Shown here one piece after another: positions 1 to 5,186 of a stretch of 5,186 nucleotides of DNA. A program made the position numbers and the translations under genes. Numbering within the stretch: position 1 is the first letter of the stretch; every line of letters begins with the position of its first letter. Under the pieces are notes generated by a model that made no database searches, had not been told where the DNA came from, and worked only from the letters and a program-made list of their open reading frames with translations. The DNA is taken from assembly GCA_029256565.1 (NCBI GenBank), contig JAQSXQ010000201.1, forward strand, positions 1-5,186, in the 5' to 3' direction. Origin of the DNA: Mycobacterium sp. Lineage in GTDB: Bacteria > Actinomycetota > Actinomycetes > Mycobacteriales > Mycobacteriaceae.

Positions 1-1
1 C

Positions 2-502
2 GCGAGCAACTTCATCGGCGCGCTGGCGCTCAGCCCGCTGTTCGACACCGTCGGCCGGGTGCGGATGATCGCGGGCACCTACATCGTGTCCGGCGTCCTA
101 CTCGCCATCGTCGGGTTCTTCCTCGGCTCTCTGACTGCGGTCACACTCACGCTGTGCGGCGCAGTCATCTTCTTCTTCGCCTCAGCAGGCGCCAGCTCGG
201 CGTACCTGACCGTCAGCGAGATCTTTCCGATGGAGACGCGGGCACTGTGCATCGCGTTCTTCTACGCGATCGGTACCGCCGTCGGCGGCATCACCGGACC
301 GTTGCTGTTCGGCGTGCTGATCGAAAACGCATCCGGCAGCGGCGACATCACCGGCATCGCCCCTGGCTACTTCCTCGGCGGGGCGTTGATGGTCATCGCG
401 GGCCTGGTCGAGGTGTTCCTCGGCGTGGACGCGGAGGGGCAGAGCCTCGAGTCGATCGCCCGGCCGCTCACGGCCGAAGACGAGGCACCCGCTCCGGCGT
501 AG
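2..502 (+). CDS. MFS transporter, C-terminal part (5'-truncated by window edge)
   Basis: This is the end of a Major Facilitator Superfamily permease; 166 codons are visible and the frame is open from base 2. The fragment begins just before LFDTVGR, a copy of the MFS motif A (G-x-L-x-D-x-x-G-R) found in the cytoplasmic loop between helices 8 and 9. Four hydrophobic stretches follow, which I assign to helices 9-12. After helix 10 comes SEIFPMETRA, matching the (S/A)E-(I/L)-FP-xxx-RA signature common in the metabolite and sugar porter branches. The tail EGQSLESIA resembles the C-terminal motif of sugar porters, and the last residues are an acidic, Ala/Pro-rich cytoplasmic tail. The GTG at 59 is an internal valine codon, because homology-like sequence continues upstream of it. 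The substrate cannot be told from this part. The family call is firm; 'sugar or organic-acid proton symporter' is inference. No convincing terminator follows. Confidence 0.9.
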   Translation, partial: ASNFIGALALSPLFDTVGRVRMIAGTYIVSGVLLAIVGFFLGSLTAVTLTLCGAVIFFFASAGASSAYLTVSEIFPMETRALCIAFFYAIGTAVGGITGPLLFGVLIENASGSGDITGIAPGYFLGGALMVIAGLVEVFLGVDAEGQSLESIARPLTAEDEAPAPA

Positions 503-595
503 TCGCGCGGCGCCGGTGTAAACCCCTGTGCGCGTTCAGCTGTAACCGTCGTCACACACGTGTTCCCCATGTGCTCGGCATCATCCGCGGCGAGC

Positions 596-623
596 TTGCA
601 CGCGATGTCTTTAGCCGTACTAT
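596..623 (+). promoter_or_regulatory. SigA-like promoter upstream of mmpL
   Basis: TTGCAC at 596-601 and TACTAT at 618-623 are separated by 16 nt. The -35 matches the TTGACA consensus at four of six positions, and the -10 fits the TAnnnT pattern of mycobacterial housekeeping promoters. It is also the most AT-rich spot in an otherwise GC-rich gap. Transcription would begin around 629-631, giving a leader of about 105 nt before the TTG start. The prediction rests on sequence only. Confidence 0.55.
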
Positions 624-631
624 GTAAAAAG
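609..631. promoter_or_regulatory. Candidate operator (imperfect dyad) over the -10
   Basis: Around base 620, the 23-nt stretch pairs CTTT with AAAG at its ends and TA with TA at its centre; 7 of 11 positions are symmetric. A second partial symmetry, TAC-tat-GTA, is centred on 622. A repressor bound here would cover the -10 and the start point. Many mmpL genes are controlled by TetR- or MarR-type repressors, so an operator is plausible, but the dyad is imperfect and no regulator gene is in the window. Confidence 0.3.
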
Positions 632-644
632 CCGAGCTGCCCCT

Positions 645-661
645 GACCGCCGCGAGCGGTC
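645..661 (+). other. Leader hairpin 1
   Basis: GACCGC (645-650) and GCGGTC (656-661) form a perfect 6-bp stem with a 5-nt loop in the predicted mmpL leader. An overlapping alternative stem, CGGTC (657-661) with GACCG (665-669), would exclude it, so the region could switch between two folds. It has no U-tract and does not look like a terminator. Short GC-rich stems are common by chance in this DNA. Confidence 0.3.
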
Positions 662-696
662 GCCGACCGTCGAAGAGGTCGCCCGCGCCGGCTCCG

Positions 697-711
697 ATCG
701 GCGACGCCGAT
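697..711 (+). other. Leader hairpin 2
   Basis: ATCGGC (697-702) and GCCGAT (706-711) form a perfect 6-bp stem with a 3-nt loop, extendable by one G-U pair. It ends 15 nt before the proposed ribosome binding site of mmpL, leaving that site outside the stem. It might affect translation of mmpL or be chance. Confidence 0.3.
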
Positions 712-725
712 TCCACGCGACGAAC

Positions 726-730
726 GGTGA
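726..730 (+). promoter_or_regulatory. Ribosome binding site deciding the TTG start of mmpL
   Basis: GGTGA, 4 nt before TTG at 735, is complementary to the TCACC part of the 16S rRNA 3' end. Because it pairs with the 5' side of the anti-Shine-Dalgarno stretch, a close spacing is expected. The next in-frame start, ATG at 789, has no purine-rich sequence before it, so this site favours TTG 735. It is a weak site overall. Confidence 0.45.
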
Positions 731-734
731 ACTC

Positions 735-3608
735 TTGACACGCGCCACCCCGACGTCCGGCCGAGCGGCGCGGCCGTTCATTCCACGGATGATCCGGACA
801 CTGGCCGTCCCGATCATCCTGGGCTGGATCGCGATCATCGCGGTCCTCAACGTCGTCGTGCCACAGCTCGAAGAGGTCGGCAAGATGCGGTCGGTGTCGA
901 TGACGCCGGATTCGGCACCGTCGATGATCGCGATGAAGCGGGTCGGCGAGGTGTTCGGGGAGTTCGACTCTAACAGCTCGGCCATGGTCGTGCTGGAAGG
1001 TGAAGAGCCACTGGGCAATCCGGCTCACCAGTTCTACGACCAGATCGTCGCCAAACTGCAAGCCGACGACCAGCACGTCGAGCACGTGCAGGACATGTGG
1101 AGCGATCCCCTCACCGCCTCGGGATCGCAGAGTTCCGACGGCAAGTCCGCCTACGTACAGATCTACCTGCGTGGCAATCAGGGTGAGACGCTGGCCAACG
1201 AATCGGTCGAGGCGGTACGAGACGCCGTCGCCGGTGTTCCCGAGCCACCGGGCATCACGGCCTACGTCACGGGTGCGGGTGCGCTGGCCGCCGATCAGAT
1301 CACCGCGGGCGACCAGAGCATGCGGTTGATCGAGGCGGTCACGTTCACGGTGATCATCGTGATGCTGCTGCTGGTCTACCGATCGATCGTCACCGTCCTG
1401 CTCACCCTCGCCATGGTGGTGCTCGCACTGACCGCGACCCGCGGCGTGGTCGCCTTCCTCGGGTTCCACGACGTCATCGGGCTGTCCACGTTCGCGACCA
1501 ACCTGCTGGTGACCCTTGCGATCGCGGCCGCCACCGACTACGCCATCTTCCTGATCGGGCGATATCAGGAAGCCCGGGGCATGGGCGAGGACCGAGAAGA
1601 GGCCTACTACACCATGTTTCACGGCACCGCCCACGTGGTGCTCGGATCGGGGCTGACCATTGCCGGCGCGACGTTCTGCCTGCACTTCACCAACCTGCCG
1701 TACTTCAACACGATGGGGATCCCGCTCGCCATCGGGATGGTGACCTGCGTGCTGACGGCGCTCACCATCGGCCCGGCAGTCGTCGCCGTGGCCAGCCGGT
1801 TCGGCAAGACGCTGGAACCGAAGCGCGCCCTGCGCACCCGCGGGTGGCGCAAGGTCGGCGCCGCGGTCACGCGGTGGCCCGGCCCGATCCTCGTTGCCAC
1901 CGTCGCGCTCGCCCTGATCGGCCTGCTGGTGCTGCCGGGGTACCGGACCAACTACAACGACCGCAACTACCTGCCCGACAACATGCCCGCCAACGCTGGG
2001 TACGCCGCGGCCGAACGGCACTTCTCCCCCGCCAGGATGAATCCCGAACTGCTGCTGGTGGAAACCGACCGCGATCTGCGCAACTCCGCCGACTTCCTGG
2101 TGATCGACAAGATCGCGAAGGCCGTGGTGAAAGTCCAGGGCGTCGGCCAGGTGCAGGCGATCACCCGCCCCGAGGGCAAGCCTCTCGAGCACTCGACGAT
2201 TCCGTTCCAGATCAGCATGCAGAGCACGACGCAGACGCTCAACGAGAAGTACAACTCCGACCGCTCGGCCGACATGCTGAAGCAGGCCGCCGACTTGGAC
2301 AGAACCATCGCAACGATGGAGAAGATGTCGGCCCTGACCGCTCAAATGGCCGACGTCACACACGAAATGGTCGCCAAGACCAAGGGCATGGTCGTCGACA
2401 TCACCGAACTGCGCGACAACATCGCCAACTTCGACGACTTCTTCCGCCCGATCCGCAACTACTTCTACTGGGAACCGCACTGCTACGACATCCCGGTCTG
2501 CTGGTCGATCAGATCGGTGTTCGACACCCTCGACGGCATCAACACGATGAGCGACGACATCCAGTTGCTGGTACCGGAACTGGAGAAGCTGGACGCACTC
2601 ATGCCGCAACTGGTGGCCCTGATGCCCGAGCAGATCGCATCGATGAAGTCCCAGAAGACGATGATGCTGACGCAGTACGCCACCCAGAAGGGCATGCAGG
2701 ACCAGCAGGCCGAGGGCTCGGAGAACGCCACCGCGATGGGCGAGGCGTTCGATGCCGCGCGCAACGACGACTCGTTCTACCTGCCGCCGGAGATCTTCGA
2801 CAACGAAGACTTCAAGCGCGGCATGAAGAACTTCATCTCGCCGGACGGAAAATCGGTGCGTTTCATCGTGTCTCACGAGGGCGACCCGTTGACACCCGAG
2901 GGCATCGCCCGCATCGACGCAATCAAGCTGGCCGCCAAGGAGGCGATCAAGGGCACGCCGTTCGAGGGATCGAAGGTCTACCTTGCCGGTAGTGCGGCGA
3001 CGTTCAAGGACATGTCCGACGGCGCGAACTACGACCTCGTCATCGCAGGCATCGCCGCATTGGCGCTGATCTTCATCATCATGCTGATCATCACCCGCGC
3101 GGTGGTCGCGTCGGCGGTCATCGTCGCCACCGTCGCGATCTCACTCGGGGCATCGCTCGGGATGTCGGTCCTCATCTGGCAGCACCTCATCGGCATCGAG
3201 TTGCACTGGATGGTCCTACCGATGTCGCTCATCATCCTGCTGGCCGTCGGCGCCGACTACAACCTGCTCTTGGTGGCGCGGTTCAAGGAGGAGATCCACG
3301 CCGGCCTGCACACCGGCATGATCCGATCCATGGGCGGCACCGGCTCGGTCGTGACGTCGGCAGGCCTGGTGTTCGCGTTCACGATGATGTCGATGGCAGT
3401 CAGCTCGCTCACAGTCATCGGGCAGGTCGGCACCACCATCGGACTCGGACTGCTCTTCGACACCCTGGTGGTCCGGTCCCTGATGATGCCGTCGATCGCC
3501 GCGCTGCTCGGGCGCTGGTTCTGGTGGCCGCAGATCGTCCGCGCCAGACCGCGCCCCTCCCCGTGGCCCGCACCGCCCCGCAACGATCCCGAGCCCGCAC
3601 TCCCCTGA
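735..3608 (+). CDS. mmpL: MmpL-family RND transporter, MmpL4/MmpL5 type, complete
   Basis: This 957-aa inner-membrane RND permease is close in length to M. tuberculosis MmpL4 and MmpL5 (about 965 aa). Its wording resembles MmpL5 as I recall it, notably ELHWMVL, AVGADYN and the RPxPxPWP tail. I place helices near residues 21-43, 198-216, 218-242, 249-277, 299-320, 328-352, 383-401, 764-787, 789-815, 822-848, 870-893 and 897-925, with periplasmic domains at about 44-197 and 402-763. The proton-relay pairs D268-Y269 and D841-Y842 are present. Residues about 500-680 form the coiled-coil insertion of this subfamily, with C583 and C589 in EPHCYDIPVC as a likely disulfide. The start is TTG, the first possible in frame; ATG 789 is the alternative. 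MmpL4/5 export siderophores (mycobactin, carboxymycobactin) and MmpL5 also exports drugs, usually with MmpS. No mmpS is adjacent, so the substrate is open. Confidence 0.95.
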   Translation: MTRATPTSGRAARPFIPRMIRTLAVPIILGWIAIIAVLNVVVPQLEEVGKMRSVSMTPDSAPSMIAMKRVGEVFGEFDSNSSAMVVLEGEEPLGNPAHQFYDQIVAKLQADDQHVEHVQDMWSDPLTASGSQSSDGKSAYVQIYLRGNQGETLANESVEAVRDAVAGVPEPPGITAYVTGAGALAADQITAGDQSMRLIEAVTFTVIIVMLLLVYRSIVTVLLTLAMVVLALTATRGVVAFLGFHDVIGLSTFATNLLVTLAIAAATDYAIFLIGRYQEARGMGEDREEAYYTMFHGTAHVVLGSGLTIAGATFCLHFTNLPYFNTMGIPLAIGMVTCVLTALTIGPAVVAVASRFGKTLEPKRALRTRGWRKVGAAVTRWPGPILVATVALALIGLLVLPGYRTNYNDRNYLPDNMPANAGYAAAERHFSPARMNPELLLVETDRDLRNSADFLVIDKIAKAVVKVQGVGQVQAITRPEGKPLEHSTIPFQISMQSTTQTLNEKYNSDRSADMLKQAADLDRTIATMEKMSALTAQMADVTHEMVAKTKGMVVDITELRDNIANFDDFFRPIRNYFYWEPHCYDIPVCWSIRSVFDTLDGINTMSDDIQLLVPELEKLDALMPQLVALMPEQIASMKSQKTMMLTQYATQKGMQDQQAEGSENATAMGEAFDAARNDDSFYLPPEIFDNEDFKRGMKNFISPDGKSVRFIVSHEGDPLTPEGIARIDAIKLAAKEAIKGTPFEGSKVYLAGSAATFKDMSDGANYDLVIAGIAALALIFIIMLIITRAVVASAVIVATVAISLGASLGMSVLIWQHLIGIELHWMVLPMSLIILLAVGADYNLLLVARFKEEIHAGLHTGMIRSMGGTGSVVTSAGLVFAFTMMSMAVSSLTVIGQVGTTIGLGLLFDTLVVRSLMMPSIAALLGRWFWWPQIVRARPRPSPWPAPPRNDPEPALP

Positions 3609-3612
3609 TCTT

Positions 3613-3635
3613 GGCGTCCGCTCCGTCGTGACGCC
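3613..3635 (+). terminator. Possible weak terminator hairpin after mmpL
   Basis: GGCGTC (3613-3618) and GACGCC (3630-3635) form a perfect 6-bp stem with an 11-nt loop, starting 5 nt after the mmpL stop codon. There is no U-tract, but mycobacterial hairpin terminators often lack one. The large loop makes it weak, so some readthrough into the GGDEF gene would be expected. Confidence 0.3.
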
Positions 3636-3691
3636 GTAGTCTCTAGTCGGCGACCCGTCCAGCCACCTCGGGCGCCGCGTGCGCGACGAGT

Positions 3692-3698
3692 GGGGGGA
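3692..3698 (+). promoter_or_regulatory. Ribosome binding site of the GGDEF gene
   Basis: The purine run GGGGGGA ends 4 nt before ATG at 3703. It fixes the start at 3703 over the in-frame GTG at 3679, which has no such site in front of it. Confidence 0.6.
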
Positions 3699-3702
3699 CT
3701 AC

Positions 3703-5186
3703 ATGCCGCGGTCGAGGTTCACCCTCGTATGCGGTGTGCTCGGTGTCTGCTTCGCCGTGTTCGCCGCCTGGCTCATCGGCGGGTGGGGCGGCCCGGCGAC
3801 GGTGCTCGTGGTCAGCGACCTCGGCTCCCTGATTGCGGGCGGCTTCGCGGCGGTGTGCTCGGCGGTCACCACACGGGCGAGCCGTGGTCCGCAGCGACGG
3901 GCATGGGGGGCACTGACCATTGCGCTGGCCGGCTGGTTCTTCGGCGACGCGGTGTGGGCGTACACCGAGCTGGTGCAGGGCATGGGCACTGCCCCGTTCC
4001 CCTCGCTGGCGGATGCCGGCTATCTGGTGTTCCCCGTCGCCGCCTGCGTGGCGCTGCTCCTGCTACCGATCGGCACCGTCGGACAGTCCCAAACGCGTCC
4101 ACTCCTCGACGGGGTCATCATCGCCGGGTCGCTGTTCGCCATCATGTGGACCACCGGACTCGACGAGGTGTTCCGCCTGGGCAGTGAGAATTGGTTCGCG
4201 TTCGCCGTCTCCGTCGCATATCCGATCACCGACATCGTGCTGCTGAGCGTGGCGTTGGTGATGCTCACCCGGGCTCGCTCGGGGCAGCGCGGTCTGGTCG
4301 TCGTGTTCACGATCGCGATGGCGGTCATGGCGGTATCCGACAGCGTCTTCGTCCTGCTCAATGCCAACGGTTCCTACACCAGCGGCGCACTGGTCGACGC
4401 GGGCTGGGTGGCGGGCCTGCTGTTGCTCGCCGTCGCGGCGATGATGGGGTTGCGTTCGGCCGACATCGAATTCGGACCCGCCCGGCCGGGGTCCCAGACG
4501 GCGCTGTGGCTGCCGTACGTCCCGTTGCCCCTGGCGGTCGCATTGGGAGCCAACGACGACGGGTCGCCGACGCTGATGATCGCGGGACTCGTGGTCGTAT
4601 CCGCAGTGGTGGCCCGGCAACTCATCATCGCCGAGGAGAACCGGCGCCTCTTGGTAACCGTGGCGGATCAGGCGTTGCGCGATCCCCTGACCGGGCTCGC
4701 CAATCGCGCGCTCTTTCGGGACCGCCTCGATCATGCGGTGGCGCTGCGGGTTCGGGACGGACGCAGCATTGCCGTGCTGACCATCGATCTCGACGACTTC
4801 AAGCTCGTCAACGACTCGCTGGGCCACCCGGCCGGCGACGCGCTGTTGAGGTCAGTTGCGGTCCGCATCGTCGATTGCGTCGGCGAGGGCGACACCGTCG
4901 CGCGGGTGGGCGGCGACGAGTTCGCCGTCCTGCTCGAGGACGGTTCCGAGCCACCGATCGTCGTGGCGCACCGGATCTTCGATGCCTTCGACGAACCCTT
5001 CTCCGTCGAGGGGCAGGACGTGTTCATGCGGCCCAGTGTCGGCCTGTCGACCGGCCAGAGTGCCGACGAACCGGCCGCGTCCGCCGAGGCACTGCTCAAG
5101 CAGGCCGATCTGGCGATGTACGCAGCCAAGCGCAGCGAGCACGGCGGCGTCGCCGCCTTCACCGCGGACATGCACCGCATCGATCT
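3703..5186 (+). CDS. Multi-pass membrane GGDEF diguanylate cyclase (3'-truncated), possibly GGDEF-EAL
   Basis: The frame is open from ATG 3703 to the window end (494 codons, no stop). Residues 1-310 are mostly hydrophobic, with about ten predicted helices (near 7-27, 32-55, 69-90, 104-123, 134-150, 164-190, 197-220, 230-249, 267-281, 289-307). The loop motif PFPSLADAGYL (98-108) recalls other actinobacterial GGDEF proteins. A charged helix leads into the GGDEF domain, which would make cyclic-di-GMP from two GTP at the cytoplasmic face. Visible are DPLTGLANR (327-335), metal ligand D362, N370 and D379 for nucleotide binding, GGDEF at 403-407 and K476. The I-site RxxD is missing (GEGD, 394-397), and H480 sits where PleD has R446. 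The last residues (FTADMHRID) resemble the linker before an EAL domain, so a bifunctional enzyme is likely but unseen. The gene starts 94 nt after mmpL. TAGTCT (3637-3642) is a poor -10 candidate without a -35. The sensed signal is unknown. Confidence 0.9.
   Translation, partial: MPRSRFTLVCGVLGVCFAVFAAWLIGGWGGPATVLVVSDLGSLIAGGFAAVCSAVTTRASRGPQRRAWGALTIALAGWFFGDAVWAYTELVQGMGTAPFPSLADAGYLVFPVAACVALLLLPIGTVGQSQTRPLLDGVIIAGSLFAIMWTTGLDEVFRLGSENWFAFAVSVAYPITDIVLLSVALVMLTRARSGQRGLVVVFTIAMAVMAVSDSVFVLLNANGSYTSGALVDAGWVAGLLLLAVAAMMGLRSADIEFGPARPGSQTALWLPYVPLPLAVALGANDDGSPTLMIAGLVVVSAVVARQLIIAEENRRLLVTVADQALRDPLTGLANRALFRDRLDHAVALRVRDGRSIAVLTIDLDDFKLVNDSLGHPAGDALLRSVAVRIVDCVGEGDTVARVGGDEFAVLLEDGSEPPIVVAHRIFDAFDEPFSVEGQDVFMRPSVGLSTGQSADEPAASAEALLKQADLAMYAAKRSEHGGVAAFTADMHRID

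Larger units (their letters stand above)
503..734. other. Intergenic region carrying the mmpL promoter and leader
   Basis: This 232-nt gap has no credible gene. The mmpL frame is closed by TAG at 612-614, and no ATG, GTG or TTG lies in that frame between it and 735. The first half (503-595) is less structured. It holds an 8-bp palindrome ACACGTGT at 556-563 and two similar short words, GTAAAC (518) and GTAACC (542), whose spacing fits no regulator box I know. The second half holds a promoter, a partial dyad and two hairpins, listed separately. No clear hairpin terminator for the MFS gene is visible. Confidence 0.7.

Noticed and set aside
518..555. GTAAAC, GTAACC and GTCAC words as a possible MtrA-, PhoP- or GlnR-type box
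   Set aside because: The distances between copies (24 and 9 nt start to start) do not fit the regular spacing of these response-regulator repeats, and the words are short.
556..563. Palindrome ACACGTGT
   Set aside because: It is only 8 bp, its symmetry does not extend outward, and it lies well upstream of the -35. It may be chance.
735..740. Perfect -35 hexamer TTGACA
   Set aside because: It coincides with the mmpL start codon region, and the DNA 16-18 nt downstream is entirely GC-rich with no -10 element.
552..2876. A 774-codon open frame on the minus strand, opposite mmpL
   Set aside because: It lies almost entirely antisense to an unmistakable mmpL gene. Its product is dominated by His, Arg, Asp, Val and Gly with no recognisable domain or membrane segment, as expected of an antisense frame in GC-rich coding DNA. 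No start site or ribosome binding site supports it.
1844..2992. A 382-codon plus-strand frame inside mmpL
   Set aside because: It reads an alternative frame of mmpL and gives a His/Arg/Gly/Asp-rich, low-complexity product. The mmpL frame is conserved in sense across the same bases.
3679..3681. In-frame GTG as an alternative start for the GGDEF gene
   Set aside because: It has no Shine-Dalgarno sequence, whereas ATG 3703 follows a GGGGGGA run at suitable distance.
3690..4187. A 165-codon plus-strand frame beginning at GTG 3690
   Set aside because: It overlaps the GGDEF gene in another frame and is an Arg/His-rich shadow. The frame starting at ATG 3703 continues for 494 codons into a complete set of GGDEF motifs.
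4063..4827. A 254-codon minus-strand frame opposite the membrane-GGDEF gene
   Set aside because: The plus strand encodes clear transmembrane helices and the start of a GGDEF domain here. The antisense product is polar, Arg/His/Asp/Gln-rich and matches nothing I recognise.

Overview
The window looks like chromosomal DNA of a mycobacterium, probably an environmental or rapidly growing one (Mycolicibacterium-like). The reasons are uniformly GC-rich DNA with strong GC preference at third codon positions, a full-length MmpL-family transporter (a family expanded in mycobacteria), and an actinobacterial-looking membrane GGDEF protein. The species assignment is inference. All three genes lie on the + strand, and nothing in base composition suggests recent transfer.

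Layout. (1) 2-502: the last 166 codons of a Major Facilitator Superfamily transporter, whose start lies outside the window. (2) 503-734: a 232-nt non-coding gap with a good SigA-like promoter (TTGCAC, 16 nt, TACTAT), an imperfect dyad over its -10, and a roughly 105-nt GC-rich leader with two perfect short hairpins. (3) 735-3608: a complete 957-aa RND transporter of the MmpL4/MmpL5 type, starting at TTG, with both Asp-Tyr proton-relay pairs and a large periplasmic coiled-coil insertion carrying a two-cysteine loop. No mmpS partner lies on either side, which is unusual for this subfamily. (4) 3609-3702: a 94-nt spacer with a possible weak terminator hairpin and a strong Shine-Dalgarno. (5) 3703-5186, running off the end: a multi-pass membrane protein (about ten predicted helices) joined to a GGDEF diguanylate cyclase domain. 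This gene has no stop in the window. Its GGDEF motif is intact, its product-inhibition (I) site is absent, and an EAL domain may follow beyond the edge.

How they might work together. The mmpL gene has its own promoter and leader, so it is probably transcribed separately from the MFS gene. The GGDEF gene could be read through from mmpL or have its own promoter in the spacer. A link between envelope export and cyclic-di-GMP signalling is suggested only by adjacency. I see no CRISPR array, RNA gene, insertion sequence or phage element. I do not see a clear new biological system. The points most worth following up are the orphan MmpL, its promoter/operator region, and the uncharacterised membrane sensor fused to a diguanylate cyclase that lacks an I-site.
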